Below are positions 1-8,826 of a DNA stretch of 64,000 nucleotides, in pieces. The first letter of the stretch is position 1. Every line of letters begins with the position of its first letter. The notes beneath the pieces are model-generated. The model saw only the letters and a list, made by a program, of their open reading frames with translations. It searched no databases and was not told the DNA's origin. The position numbers were made by a program, and so were the translations under genes. Source of the DNA: Saccharopolyspora indica. Its GTDB lineage: Bacteria > Actinomycetota > Actinomycetes > Mycobacteriales > Pseudonocardiaceae. The DNA lies in assembly GCF_027853965.1 (NCBI RefSeq), contig NZ_JAQGLB010000017.1:1-64000 (forward strand). Direction: 5' to 3'.

Positions 1-20
1 AACAACCGCCCACGCAAAAC

Positions 21-46
21 GCTCGGCTGGGACACCCCAGCCGAGC
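21..46 (-). terminator. Rho-independent terminator after the conservon
   Basis: There is a perfect 11-bp inverted repeat (GCTCGGCTGGG / CCCAGCCGAGC) with a 4-nt loop. Read on the minus strand it is followed by GTTTTGCG, a short T run. It lies about 95 bp beyond the stop codon of the GTPase gene and so probably ends the four-gene conservon transcript. Confidence 0.75.
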
Positions 47-141
47 GCTTCGCTACTCTACTCACAACCACCAGCTAGCAGCGGTGTTGCAACGACCCCT
101 CGAATCTGCCCAGGTGCACGGGCCGTTTTCGCAGCGGGCGC

Positions 142-759
142 TCAGCCCATCTGGCGGGAAGTCCAGTGGCGCATTGCGTGCTCCACTAACGCGATCAGCG
201 TGCGCTTGGTGGATTCGCGGTCGCGGGCGTCGCACGGGCCCATCGGCACGTCCGGGCCGATCGCCATCGCCTCGCGGACCTGGTCGAGGGAGTGCAGCAT
301 CTTCCCGTCGAAGAGGTTCACCCCGACCAGGTAGGGCAGGCCGCGGTCCTCGAAGAAGTCGATCGCCGAGAACGAGTCGGCCAGCCGCCGGGTGTCCACC
401 AGCACGACCGCACCGATCGCGCCCTTGACGAGGTCGTCCCACATGAACCAGAACCGCTGCTGACCCGGCGTGCCGAACAGGTACAGGATCAGGTCCGAGG
501 CCAGCGTGATGCGGCCGAAGTCCATCGCCACCGTGGTGGTCTGCTTGTTCGGCGTCGCGCCCAGGTCGTCCACACCGCGGCTCGCCTCGGTCATCACCGC
601 CTCGGTGGTCAGCGGCACGATCTCCGACACCGAACCGACGAAGGTCGTCTTGCCGACGCCGAAGCCACCGGCCACCACGATCTTCGCCGAGGTCGACGTG
701 GTGCCGGCGGGCTGCGGCGGGGAGCCGAGCCGGGGCGCGCTATAGCCGACGGAGTCCAC
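142..759 (-). CDS. cvnD: Conservon GTPase-like ATP/GTP-binding protein (CvnD type)
   Basis: This 205-residue protein has a P-loop GGFGVGKTT at residues 31-39 and the overall pattern of the small Ras-like GTPases encoded by actinomycete conservons, including an FGTPGQQRFWFMW segment that resembles the G3 region. In Streptomyces, CvnD works with CvnA (sensor kinase-like), CvnB (roadblock) and CvnC (DUF742) in a membrane-associated, G-protein-like assembly. It is the last gene of the operon, and its first 20 bp overlap the end of the DUF742 gene, so translation is probably coupled. No cytochrome P450 gene (cvnE), which follows some conservons, is present downstream. The family call is firm; the signal and output are unknown. 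Confidence 0.95.
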   Translation of the reverse strand: MDSVGYSAPRLGSPPQPAGTTSTSAKIVVAGGFGVGKTTFVGSVSEIVPLTTEAVMTEASRGVDDLGATPNKQTTTVAMDFGRITLASDLILYLFGTPGQQRFWFMWDDLVKGAIGAVVLVDTRRLADSFSAIDFFEDRGLPYLVGVNLFDGKMLHSLDQVREAMAIGPDVPMGPCDARDRESTKRTLIALVEHAMRHWTSRQMG

Positions 760-1291
760 TCAAAACCCTTTCCATCAACACCATGTGTGGTGCGCTACCG
801 CTTTCGCTCACCGTCTGGTGCACGGTGATCAACCCCAGTTCGGCCATGTCGGCCAGCAGCACGCGGGCCACCCCGATCGGGACGGACAACAGCGCCCCCA
901 CTTCCGCGACCGATCGGGGTTGTTGGCACAGCTCTGCGATCGACTGGTGCTCCAGCCGCACCGCGGTGCCCTGCTGGTAGCCCTCACCGACCGAAACGAG
1001 GGTTTCCAGTTCCAGATTGTGGGTGGACCGGGTTCGTCCCCCCGTCCAGGTGTAAGAGCGGATGCTCGACGCGGCCGGTGCAGCGGGTTCCTCCACCGGC
1101 TCGTCCGGGTAGGACACCGCAGGGGCCTCGTACCGCTCTTGTTGATCATCGTACCGCTCGGGCTCGTCGCGCCCCTTGCGCTTGCGCTTGCCGCTGCCGA
1201 AGCTGAAACCGTTGACGACGTCGGCGAAGCCGTTGTCACCGCTGCTGTCGCGTCTTCGCCCCCGTGACGGGTAATCCGATCTCCTGCTCAT
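740..1291 (-). CDS. cvnC: DUF742 protein (CvnC type)
   Basis: This 183-residue protein has a charged, low-complexity N-terminal half (about residues 1-70, rich in Arg, Asp, Glu and Pro). The C-terminal domain runs from about residue 78 and starts near SYTWTGGRTRS; it matches DUF742, a winged-helix-like domain. Conservation through LETLVSVG and the PIGVARVLLADMAELGL stretch is typical of CvnC. It starts 7 bp after the roadblock gene and overlaps the GTPase gene by 20 bp. The N-terminal tail is much more variable than the rest in this family. A role as connector between CvnB and CvnD is inferred from the family. Confidence 0.93.
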   Translation of the reverse strand: MSRRSDYPSRGRRRDSSGDNGFADVVNGFSFGSGKRKRKGRDEPERYDDQQERYEAPAVSYPDEPVEEPAAPAASSIRSYTWTGGRTRSTHNLELETLVSVGEGYQQGTAVRLEHQSIAELCQQPRSVAEVGALLSVPIGVARVLLADMAELGLITVHQTVSESGSAPHMVLMERVLSGLRRL

Positions 1292-1298
1292 CGCATCC

Positions 1299-1724
1299 TC
1301 ACACGAGTGCGCCGGTCGAGCCCTGCAGCTGCGAGCGGATCTCCGGGGTCAGCATCTGGCCGACGCGCTCCACGAGCATGGTCATCTCGTAGGCGATCAA
1401 GCCCATGTCGCACTGCGGAGCGGCCAGCACGGTCAGGCAGGAACCGTCGCTGATGCCCATCTGCAGCAGCGTGCCGCGTTCCATCTCCACGATGGTCTGC
1501 ACGACGCGACCGGCCTCGAAGCACTTCGCCGAACCCTGGGTGAGGCTCAGCAGCCCCGACGCGACCGCGGCCAGCTGATCGGCCCGGTCCCGGGGCAAGG
1601 TCGCCGAAGCGGTCAGCACCAGTCCATCGGCGGAGACCACGATCGCGTGCGCCACACCGGTCACGCGCTCGGTGAAGTCGGTGATCAGCCAGCCGAACCT
1701 GCGGGAAATCATCTGAGCAGTCAT
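1299..1724 (-). CDS. cvnB: Roadblock/LC7 domain protein (CvnB type)
   Basis: This 141-residue single-domain protein matches the roadblock/LC7 fold. It begins MTAQMISRRFGWLITDF and continues with HAIVVSADGLVLTAS, the usual first strand pair of bacterial roadblock proteins. Such proteins regulate small GTPases; in conservons they pair with the CvnD GTPase. It sits between the kinase gene (stop at 1779) and the DUF742 gene, in the canonical A-B-C-D order. There is no signal peptide or membrane segment. A cytoplasmic regulatory role is known for the family and inferred here. Confidence 0.94.
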   Translation of the reverse strand: MTAQMISRRFGWLITDFTERVTGVAHAIVVSADGLVLTASATLPRDRADQLAAVASGLLSLTQGSAKCFEAGRVVQTIVEMERGTLLQMGISDGSCLTVLAAPQCDMGLIAYEMTMLVERVGQMLTPEIRSQLQGSTGALV

Positions 1725-1778
1725 GCAACCTCCTGTTCGTCGCCGAGGTGATCACGCCTTCGCGCTGCGGACACCATG

Positions 1779-4589
1779 TCAATCCTCGTCGGTTGCTCGA
1801 TGCCGACCGCGGCTGACACCGCTCTGGAAGTCGGCCAGCCTGCCGCGGAGCTTGTCCGCGTCGCGCTGGAACGTCCCAGTGCTGGTCGGCTCGGAATTCG
1901 TCACGCTACCCGGAACCAGGTGCGCCTTGGGAGTGCGGCGCGGTAGTCCGGCCTGCGTGAACGAGCCCGGCTGCGGGTTCGCCGCTGCCTCGGCCGCCTC
2001 GCGCGCCTTGTCGGCGGCGAAGTTCCACGCATCATCGGCCCCGGGATCGTGCGGGATCCACGGTTCCGGTTCGACCGGGCTGAGCCGGGAGTCCGTGGAA
2101 CCGCCGAACTGGACCCCGTTCTGGGCCAGCCGGCGGCTGATGTCCTCGGCGCTCCGGGACGGCTTGGCATCCGGTTCGGCCGCACCTCGCGGGGTGCGGC
2201 GCGGCAGCCCGGAATCGGTGAGCGACGGCGGCTCCGGCTGCGGGGCGGCGGCGGGCGGGAAGTCGTCGGCCGCGTCCTGCGCACCGGGCCAGCTGAACTC
2301 GCCGGTCTCGGACTGCGCCTTCTCACTCGCTGGTTGGAACCACTGGGTGGAGGCTTCCTCGAAGATGGGCGGCTCCTCCTCCGGCCGGTCGGCGGGCGGT
2401 TCGACGCCTGGCCAGTCGAATTCGCCGGGAATCGCCCGCGGTTGCTGCGGGATGTCCAGCGGCGCGTCGAACAGGTGCGCCGTCGGCGATTCCTCCGGTT
2501 CCGGGGTGTGCGATTCGAACAGGCTCGACGGCCCCGGCTCCTGCCAGGGCGATTTCTCCGCCGGCTTCCGGCGCGGCAGCTCGCCGGAGGTCGGCAGGTC
2601 GGTGTGCGCGTGGCCGTTGCGGCCGCTGAGCTGCGGGGCGGCGGGCAGCACCGGGCCGGGCTCGACCGTCACCACGTGCTCGGCCGGGATCATGACGGTC
2701 GCGCGGACGCCTTCGACGTCCGGACCGCCGTGCAGTTCGACGCCGACGCCGTGCCGCACCGCCAGGCGCCCGGCCACGAACAACCCCATCCGGCGCGAGG
2801 TGGAGAGGTCGTCCTCGTCGACCGCGGCCAACCGCGCGTTGGCCCGCTCCAGCTCCGCGTCGCCCATGCCGATGCCCTGGTCGAGCACGTCGAGCACCAC
2901 GGTGCCGTCGCCGGCCTGGTAGCTGGACACCGTCACCGTGGTGTCCGGGGCGGAGAAGTTCGCCGCGTTGTCCAGCAGTTCGGCCGCCAGGCGCACCAGG
3001 TCGCTGGCGGTGTGGCCGCGCAGCTTCACCGCGGGCGGCGGCTGCACCATCACCCGCGGGTACTGCTCGATCTCGGAGACCGCGGCGCGCAGCACGTCGG
3101 CCAGGTCGGTGGGCTGGGTGAACCGCCGCGCCAGGTCCTGGCCGGAGAGCACCATCAGGTTCTCGTTGTTGCGGCGCATCCGGGTGGCCAGGTGGTCCAG
3201 CTGGAACAGCCGGGCGAGCTGGTCGGGGTCCTCCTCGTCCTGCTCCAGCTCCTCGAACAGCCGCAGCTGCCGCTCCAGCAGGCTCTGGCTGCGCCGCGAC
3301 ACGCTGACGAACATGTCGTTGTAGCCCCGCCGCAGGTCCGCCTGCTCGACCGCGAGGCGCAGCGCCTGCTCGTTCACCTCGTCGAAGGCGCGGGCCACCT
3401 GCCCGACCTCGTCGGTGGTGTCGATCGGCACCGGGCTCACGGTGGCGTCGGCGCGGTTGCCCTGCCGGATCGCGTCGACGGCGGCGGGCAGCTCGTAGTC
3501 GGCCGCGTCGAGCGCGCTGGTGCGCAGCTCGCGCAGCGAGCTGAGCAGCTGGCGGGCGATCATGATGACGATCGCGGCGGCGACGATCAGCGCCGACAGC
3601 AGCAGCACGGAGTCCCAGCCGGCCGCGTCGCTGGCCTCGTCCTCCAGCTGCGAGGCGATCGTCCGCACCTCGGCGGCGAGTTCATCGCGACCGTCGTTGA
3701 TCGTCTGGACCGATGAGTCGCTGCCGTGGTTCCAAGCCTCCTGCGAGACCGAGTAGCCGCCGCTGTAGATGCCGTCGGTGCTCTCCTTCAGCAGCGCGGC
3801 CAGCATCTGGTTGCGCTCGACGATGGGCCGGGTGAGCAGCGTTTCGTCCAGCCGCTGCGCCCAGTGCGCCGCGACCGTCGCGCGTGCATCGGTGATGTTC
3901 CCCAGCAGCCGGGCCCGCGAGCCCTGCAGGCTGTCCAGCACCTGCGGTTGGAGGCTGCCCTCGCTCAGGCCGGTCAGCACCCAGGCCTGCTGCAACCGGA
4001 CCTCTTCGATGAGGGCCAGCATGTCCTGCATCGCGAACGCGGTGCTGGACAGGCTCCGGTCGGCGACGCTGCCGGTCAGCGCGCGGTTCAGCGACATCAC
4101 CGAGTTGATCACGTCGCTGTAGGCGCCGATGGCCTGGTCCGCCCGCAGCTGGTGGTCGTGCACCTGCCGGCGCAGCGCGGCGAGCTCGTCGAACCGCGGC
4201 CGGAGCTCGCGGTAGCGGTCCTCGACGACCGGGCCGAAGACGTCGGTCGAGGCGATGAGCTCGCCGACCTCGCCCATCGCGCGGTCCACCGCGGCGACCT
4301 CCCGGTCGACGGCACCGGCGTCGCCGTCACCGACCAGGAACTCGACGGCGCTGTTGCGCTCCCGCTGCAGCCCGTCGATCAGCGGTTCGATCCGCTCCAC
4401 CGCGTCCAGGACCTCCTCGACGCGGCCGAACTCGGCGGCCCGGTCGACCTGCCACCTGATCTGCCCGATGCCGAGCGTGATCGCGAAGATGACCGGGACC
4501 AGGACGACGGCGCCGAGCTTCACCGGCAGGGACCAGTTGCGCCACTGGACGACGGCGCTGCGCAGCCGCCCGAACTTCCCCTCGCTCAC
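1779..4589 (-). CDS. cvnA: Nitrate-sensor-type histidine kinase-like protein of a conservon (CvnA type)
   Basis: A GTG start at 4589 is preceded by AGGAGGG at ideal spacing, so a longer frame reaching 4802 is not needed; this gives 936 residues. A first membrane segment lies at about residues 22-44. It is followed by an extracellular helical NIT-type sensor region to about 325, a second membrane segment at about 327-350 and a HAMP region. A histidine in LDHLATR (about 466) and an HATPase domain follow, with the N-box ELLDNAANF near 540 and DQGIGM near 570. From about 700 onward the tail is Pro/Glu-rich with repeated GLPRRTP motifs. In conservons this protein anchors CvnB, C and D at the membrane. 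The ligand is unknown. Confidence 0.94.
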   Translation of the reverse strand: MSEGKFGRLRSAVVQWRNWSLPVKLGAVVLVPVIFAITLGIGQIRWQVDRAAEFGRVEEVLDAVERIEPLIDGLQRERNSAVEFLVGDGDAGAVDREVAAVDRAMGEVGELIASTDVFGPVVEDRYRELRPRFDELAALRRQVHDHQLRADQAIGAYSDVINSVMSLNRALTGSVADRSLSSTAFAMQDMLALIEEVRLQQAWVLTGLSEGSLQPQVLDSLQGSRARLLGNITDARATVAAHWAQRLDETLLTRPIVERNQMLAALLKESTDGIYSGGYSVSQEAWNHGSDSSVQTINDGRDELAAEVRTIASQLEDEASDAAGWDSVLLLSALIVAAAIVIMIARQLLSSLRELRTSALDAADYELPAAVDAIRQGNRADATVSPVPIDTTDEVGQVARAFDEVNEQALRLAVEQADLRRGYNDMFVSVSRRSQSLLERQLRLFEELEQDEEDPDQLARLFQLDHLATRMRRNNENLMVLSGQDLARRFTQPTDLADVLRAAVSEIEQYPRVMVQPPPAVKLRGHTASDLVRLAAELLDNAANFSAPDTTVTVSSYQAGDGTVVLDVLDQGIGMGDAELERANARLAAVDEDDLSTSRRMGLFVAGRLAVRHGVGVELHGGPDVEGVRATVMIPAEHVVTVEPGPVLPAAPQLSGRNGHAHTDLPTSGELPRRKPAEKSPWQEPGPSSLFESHTPEPEESPTAHLFDAPLDIPQQPRAIPGEFDWPGVEPPADRPEEEPPIFEEASTQWFQPASEKAQSETGEFSWPGAQDAADDFPPAAAPQPEPPSLTDSGLPRRTPRGAAEPDAKPSRSAEDISRRLAQNGVQFGGSTDSRLSPVEPEPWIPHDPGADDAWNFAADKAREAAEAAANPQPGSFTQAGLPRRTPKAHLVPGSVTNSEPTSTGTFQRDADKLRGRLADFQSGVSRGRHRATDED

Positions 4590-5201
4590 GAGCGCCCTCC
4601 TGGCGTCGAGCTCGGGAGTCCGCGCTGGTCGAACGCGGTTCGGCGCCTCTCGGGCGAACAATGGGTTGGAGAACGGCGCATGCGTGCGGTCCCGCAATCG
4701 TCGTCTGGGCGGTCGGGGTGAAATCCAGCTGCGGTCGGGGGGCTCCGGGCACCGGGAAACGCCATCCGGTACTGCGCTGTACCGGTGGGGCTCCGGTGGC
4801 ACTCAGCGTCACCAATAGCACCTTCGGCCGGTACATTTGCGACACCGGTACCGAACCGTTACCTCTCCCGTCACGCGGCTGTCTTTCGTGCCCAAGCACT
4901 ATAAGCCCCTGGTGGCGGGATAGTACCGGGGGCTTTTTACCATTCGACTACGACAATCAGCGGATGTCACGCCCAGTGGTCGATGTCGGCGAAGAACCGC
5001 CACCGTTTTCACTCGTTCAGCCTAGAGATCGGGCCGCCTCGCGGCCGGTTCCGCGGAGAAAGGCCTGGTGGATCAGATCCCACCAGCACTTTCAGGGCGT
5101 TGACCTGGCAGTACCAGACAGTAACCACGATCCCGGTGCGGGCTCTCCGCCCCCACCTGAGACCCTGGAAAACAACGGCCCGCGTGGTGATCACCACACT
5201 G
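4590..5201. other. Intergenic region between conservon and DUF485/symporter operon
   Basis: No supported gene was seen; open frames here are antisense or lack start signals. It must hold the minus-strand conservon promoter. A plus-strand hairpin with 7-bp arms (AAGCCCC at 4903-4909, GGGGCTT at 4929-4935) is followed by a T run and resembles a weak terminator, although no plus-strand gene precedes it. Confidence 0.5.
5184..5197. promoter_or_regulatory. Operator-like perfect palindrome GTGGTGATCACCAC
   Basis: This 14-bp perfect palindrome ends 4 bp before a -35-like element and is therefore well placed for a regulator of the DUF485/symporter operon. Acetate uptake genes in related bacteria are regulated by carbon status; which regulator binds here cannot be told from sequence. 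Confidence 0.5.
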
Positions 5202-5229
5202 TTGATCCGGCGCGGGAAGTGGTTAGAAT
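5202..5229 (+). promoter_or_regulatory. Sigma70-type promoter of the DUF485/symporter operon
   Basis: TTGATC (5202-5207) and TAGAAT (5224-5229) are separated by 16 bp and lie about 60 bp before the ATG at 5292. This is one of the few near-consensus promoters in the window. Confidence 0.6.
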
Positions 5230-5291
5230 TCCCCGCCTCCGCCAGCCCGCGCGCGCCCGGCGGGCCCACCGCGAAGTTCCAGGAAGGAAGC

Positions 5292-5711
5292 ATGAGCAAC
5301 GCAACGCAATCCGCGCTGCGCGGCAGCCCAGGTGACCAGCCCGGAAATCCGCGGTCGGCCTTCGGAGGAATCGACAAGAGCGCGGTTCGCCCCACCGCGG
5401 AACGCCTCGATTTCAGGACCATCGAGGAGAGCCCGGAATTCCGGGCGCTGCGTCGGCGGCTGAAATGGTTCGTTTTCCCGGCGACGGCGTTTTTCCTCAT
5501 CTGGTACATCGGGTACGTGGCGGTCGCCGCCTACGCCCGGGAATTCATGGCGCGCCCGCTCATCGGCGAGATCAACGTCGGCCTGGTCCTGGGCGTCGCC
5601 CAGTTCATCACCACGGTCGGGCTGACCATGCTCTACCTGCGGTTCGCGCGCCGCCACATCGATCCGAAGGTCGACGAGCTCCGACAGGACGCGGGAGATC
5701 TCCAGCGATGA
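5292..5711 (+). CDS. DUF485 membrane protein, partner of the symporter
   Basis: The ATG at 5292 directly follows AGGAAGGAAGC, a strong ribosome binding site; a longer upstream frame reads through non-coding sequence. The 139-residue product has a polar N-terminus and the conserved DUF485 helix SPEFRALRRRLKWFVFP. Two membrane segments lie at about 59-82 and 95-118, and the C-terminus is charged. DUF485 proteins such as E. coli YjcH are almost always encoded just upstream of ActP-type acetate symporters, as here. Its stop overlaps the ATG of the symporter (ATGA). A supporting role in symporter function is inferred from this conserved pairing. Confidence 0.93.
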   Translation: MSNATQSALRGSPGDQPGNPRSAFGGIDKSAVRPTAERLDFRTIEESPEFRALRRRLKWFVFPATAFFLIWYIGYVAVAAYAREFMARPLIGEINVGLVLGVAQFITTVGLTMLYLRFARRHIDPKVDELRQDAGDLQR

Positions 5712-7303
5712 ACGACCAGCAGCTGATCCCCGCCGACAGCGCGATCATCAACACCGCCGTCTTCGCGGCGTTCGTGCTGGTCACGCTGTTCATCGTGTAC
5801 CGGGTGAGCAGCCGCGGCAGCTCCAGCGACTACTTCGTCGCGGGCAGCTCGTTCAGCGGCGCGCAGAACGGCATCGCGCTCTCCGGCGACTACCTGTCCG
5901 CGGCCTCGTTCCTGGGCATCGCCGGGGCCATCGCGGTCTACGGCTACGACGGCTTCCTCTACTCCATCGGCTTCCTGGTCGCCTGGCTGATCAACCTGCT
6001 GCTGGTGGCCGAGCGGATGCGCAACACCGGCCGCTTCACCATGGGCGACGTGCTCAGCTTCCGGATGAAGCAGCGCCCGGTGCGCGCGGCCGCGGCCGCC
6101 TCCACGCTGGCCATCACGATCATCTACATGATCGCCCAGATGGCCGGTGCCGGCGGTCTGGTCGCCCTGCTGCTCGACGTGCACAGCACGTTCGGCCAGG
6201 CGCTGGTGATCGCGGTGGTCGGCCTGGTGATGATGGTCTACGTGCTGGTCGGCGGCATGAAGGGCACCACCTGGGTGCAGATCATCAAGGCCGCGATGCT
6301 GCTGCTGTGCGTCGCCCTGATCACCATCTTCCTGCTCGGCAAGTTCGGCTACAGCATGACCGACCTGCTGCTGCAGGCCGCGGAGAACAACCCGAACGGC
6401 CGGGAGATCTTCGCCCCCGGCGTGCAGTACGGGAAGTCCGAGCTGACCCAGCTGGACTTCGTGTCGCTGTCGCTGGCCCTGGTGCTGGGCGTCGGCGGTC
6501 TGCCCCACGTGCTGATGCGCTTCTACACCGTGCCCAACGCCCGCGAAGCGCGCCGCTCGGTGGCGTGGGCGATCTGGGTGGTCGCGGCCTTCTACATCTG
6601 CACGCTGATCATCGGCTACGGCGCGGCCGCGCTGGTGGGCACCGAGGCCATCCAGTCCGCGCCCGGTGCGGAGAACTCCGCGGCGCCGCTGCTGGCCTAC
6701 CGCATCGGCGGCACGGTGCTGCTGGGCATCGTCGCCGCGGTCGCCTTCGCCACGATCCTGGCCGTGGTCGCAGGCCTGACGCTGACCGCATCGGCGTCCT
6801 TCGCGCACGACATCTACGCCAACGTGATCCGCCGCGGCGACGTCGACTCCGACGACGTGGTGAAGGTGGCCCGGATGACCGCGCTGATCATCGGCGCGGC
6901 GTCGATCCTCGGCGGCATCGTGGTCAACGGCCAGAACATCGCGTTCCTGGTCGGCCTGGCGTTCGCCTTCGCCGCCTCGGCGAACCTGTCGACGCTGCTG
7001 TACTCGCTGTTCTGGAAGCGGTTCAACACCCGCGGCACGCTGTGGGGCATCTACGGCGGCCTGGGCTCCTGCCTGCTGCTGGTGATCTTCTCGCCGGTGG
7101 TCTCCGGCGCGCCGGACTCGATCCTGCCGGGAGTGGACTTCGCGTTCTTCCCGCTGAAGAACCCGGGCATCGTGTCCATCCCGTTCTCGTTCATCTGCGG
7201 CATCATCGGCACCTTCCTCGGTGGCCGCGACGAGGTGGACGATGAGCGCCGCGCGGAGATGGAGGTCCGGTCGCTGACCGGGATCGGCTCGCGAGTCGGC
7301 TGA
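5708..7303 (+). CDS. actP: Sodium/solute (acetate or monocarboxylate) symporter, ActP/MctC type
   Basis: This 531-residue polytopic membrane protein belongs to the sodium:solute symporter family. It shows the ActP-like segment SSSDYFVAGSSFSGAQNGIALSGDY near the N-terminus, followed by a dozen or so hydrophobic segments. The motif GVGGLPHVLMRFYTV in the middle is typical of the acetate/monocarboxylate clade. It is coupled to the DUF485 gene by a 4-bp ATGA overlap and followed by a strong terminator, making a two-gene operon. It probably imports acetate, propionate or pyruvate. The substrate cannot be fixed from sequence alone. Confidence 0.92.
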   Translation: MNDQQLIPADSAIINTAVFAAFVLVTLFIVYRVSSRGSSSDYFVAGSSFSGAQNGIALSGDYLSAASFLGIAGAIAVYGYDGFLYSIGFLVAWLINLLLVAERMRNTGRFTMGDVLSFRMKQRPVRAAAAASTLAITIIYMIAQMAGAGGLVALLLDVHSTFGQALVIAVVGLVMMVYVLVGGMKGTTWVQIIKAAMLLLCVALITIFLLGKFGYSMTDLLLQAAENNPNGREIFAPGVQYGKSELTQLDFVSLSLALVLGVGGLPHVLMRFYTVPNAREARRSVAWAIWVVAAFYICTLIIGYGAAALVGTEAIQSAPGAENSAAPLLAYRIGGTVLLGIVAAVAFATILAVVAGLTLTASASFAHDIYANVIRRGDVDSDDVVKVARMTALIIGAASILGGIVVNGQNIAFLVGLAFAFAASANLSTLLYSLFWKRFNTRGTLWGIYGGLGSCLLLVIFSPVVSGAPDSILPGVDFAFFPLKNPGIVSIPFSFICGIIGTFLGGRDEVDDERRAEMEVRSLTGIGSRVG

Positions 7304-7313
7304 CGCACGTACC

Positions 7314-7352
7314 GCCGGAGGCCCCAGGACCGCTCGTCCTGGGGCCTCCGGC
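7314..7352 (+). terminator. Strong hairpin terminator after the symporter
   Basis: A perfect 17-bp stem (GCCGGAGGCCCCAGGAC and its complement) closes a 5-nt loop, starting 10 bp after the symporter stop. There is no T run, as is common in high-GC actinomycetes. Confidence 0.8.
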
Positions 7353-7500
7353 GTTCCCGGCACGCACCGTCGTGCGCGGACCGCGGCTCCCCCACAGGTG
7401 GTGCGCGGCGGCTTGAAGCGGTCGCGCACCGTCACCGGCCGGCCGAGGGCCGCGCACGAATTCGCTCTACCCAATCGGATACTGCCGGGCTCCCGGCATT

Positions 7501-7515
7501 CTCCATAAAATGGAG
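7501..7515. promoter_or_regulatory. Short inverted repeat CTCCAT-AAA-ATGGAG
   Basis: The 6-bp arms are perfect with a 3-bp spacer, in an AT-richer stretch about 80 bp before the start of the next gene. It could be an operator. It is short enough to be chance. Confidence 0.25.
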
Positions 7516-7595
7516 GTCTACACCGCTCGAAGAAGATCGCCCCGGCAATAGCAGGGGGAAATGGGCGTTCCGGCGGGCGGAAGTGGGGGGACACG

Positions 7596-7952
7596 ATGCG
7601 CACCGCCATTCGCAATGCGCTGCTGAGCGCGTTCGTCGCCGCCGCGATCCCGCTGTCCGGGCTCGGCGCGCAGCTGGGCACCATCGCCGCCGGCATCCGG
7701 GACGCGCTGGTCGAGACCGCGGATCAGACGCAGGTCAGCGACTTCGCGGAGCCTGGCGTGCGGATCCGCTCGGCGCCCGGAACGAGCTCCGAGGCACGTG
7801 GCTCGGGGAGTCCGGGCGACCGCGCGTCGATCCTCCGCTCGGTGCCCGGTGAGACCATTCGCTGCGCGGACGGGTCGAACAATTCGGAATGGTTCGAAAT
7901 CACGAATCGGCGCACCTCGATCACCGGTTTCGTCAGCGGGTGCTACCTCTGA
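7596..7952 (+). CDS. Small secreted protein with SH3-like fold
   Basis: This 118-residue protein has a signal peptide (positive N-terminus MRTAIRN, then a hydrophobic stretch to about residue 25). The remaining domain resembles bacterial SH3-type modules: VRIRSAPGTSS is the typical opening, and the closing strand TSITGFVSGCYL is also typical. Two cysteines, one in the middle (RCADG) and one near the C-terminus, could form a disulfide. A G-rich stretch precedes the ATG. Such small proteins are common in Pseudonocardiaceae and may bind cell wall or extracellular partners. The exact function is unknown. The next secreted gene lies 281 bp downstream on the same strand. Confidence 0.75.
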   Translation: MRTAIRNALLSAFVAAAIPLSGLGAQLGTIAAGIRDALVETADQTQVSDFAEPGVRIRSAPGTSSEARGSGSPGDRASILRSVPGETIRCADGSNNSEWFEITNRRTSITGFVSGCYL

Positions 7953-8233
7953 ATCCGGCGCATTCGCGCGGAGCGGCCGCGATTCTCCCGGCGACGACCG
8001 GCCCGCCCTGATCGACGCTCGGCCGCATGCCCGCCGCCGGTTCCTGAGCGCTGCCCTCCGAGGGATCGCGCCGTCCCGGTGGTCGCCGGAACTCGCCAGA
8101 CGGCAAAGTCCACCCGGTCGGGGTGTATCCAGCTTATTCACTGGCGTTCCGATCAGCGCTTCGGGAATCTTGGTCCCAGCAGGCCGAATCAGGCCGCGGA
8201 CTCCTGATTTTCCCAACGAGAAAGGATTTTCGC

Positions 8234-8644
8234 ATGTCTTCGCTCACCACCACCGCCCCGAACCGCTCGTCCTGGACCGTGCGCGCGTTCCTCGCCGTGC
8301 TGCTGGCCGTCGCCGCGGCGCTGATCGGCGCCAACAACGCGCACGCCGCCGCACCACCGGAAAACCCGTGCCCCAACGGAAACTTCTGCGTCTGGACGGA
8401 GCAGGACCACGCCGGCCAGCGGCACGACATCAGCATCCACAACTCGACGTTCGAGATGGAGCGGTGCATCGCGCTGGAGCACGAGGGCGAGGCACTGTCC
8501 TTTGTGAACAACACCGGACACCAGGTCACCGCCTACCAGGACCCGCACTGCGACACCAAGGCCGACTTCGCCACCTACCCACCCGGAACGCACGCACCAC
8601 AGGCGACCTTCGTGGTCCGCGCCATCAAGGTCTGGTCGCACTGA
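8234..8644 (+). CDS. Secreted peptidase inhibitor family I36-like protein
   Basis: The ATG at 8234 follows GAGAAAGGA at good spacing; upstream codons in the same frame look non-coding. The 136-residue product has a signal peptide with likely cleavage after NNAHA near residue 38. The mature part is about 98 residues with four cysteines (in PCPNGNFC, MERCIAL and DPHCDTK). The pattern CPNGNFCVWTEQDHAG matches the beta/gamma-crystallin-like fold of Streptomyces metalloproteinase inhibitor SMPI and other I36 family members. Inhibition of an extracellular protease is plausible. Many family members have no tested activity. Confidence 0.82.
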   Translation: MSSLTTTAPNRSSWTVRAFLAVLLAVAAALIGANNAHAAAPPENPCPNGNFCVWTEQDHAGQRHDISIHNSTFEMERCIALEHEGEALSFVNNTGHQVTAYQDPHCDTKADFATYPPGTHAPQATFVVRAIKVWSH

Positions 8645-8662
8645 GACGCTCATCCTGGTTGG

Positions 8663-8745
8663 CGACCGCAGCCGCGACGACCAACGGGCCGCCTGCCAGG
8701 AGGCGCCGCAGGCGCATAGCTCACCCTCGCAATCGGCACCGCCGC
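8663..8745 (-). repeat. Interspersed repeat R3, copy 1 (inverted relative to copy 2)
   Basis: On the minus strand this region matches 19379-19470. The core (8702-8745) agrees with the second copy at 39 of 43 aligned positions, covering GCGGCGGTGCC, TGCGAGGGTG and GCTATGCGCCTGCGGCGC. A second shared block (8663-8686) reads CGTTGxTCGTCGCGGCTGCG. The spacer between the blocks is 15 nt here and 26 nt in the other copy. Both copies lie just after the 3' end of a gene. Confidence 0.7.
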
Positions 8746-8826
8746 GCGTTCTCAGAGCTTTCCTGGCGGGGACGGCCCAGCCGCCGTGTATTGGTCTATG
8801 CACAAGGCTGGGCACCCGGCGGTCGG

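Noticed and set aside
4590..4802. N-terminal extension of the CvnA kinase to 4802
   Set aside because: The extension has an Arg/Pro-rich sequence unlike a CvnA N-terminus, whereas GTG 4589 has a perfect ribosome binding site just before the membrane segment.
4661..5335. Genes in the frames covering the conservon-symporter intergenic region
   Set aside because: They lack ribosome binding sites and family resemblance, and conflict with the better start codons at 4589 and 5292.
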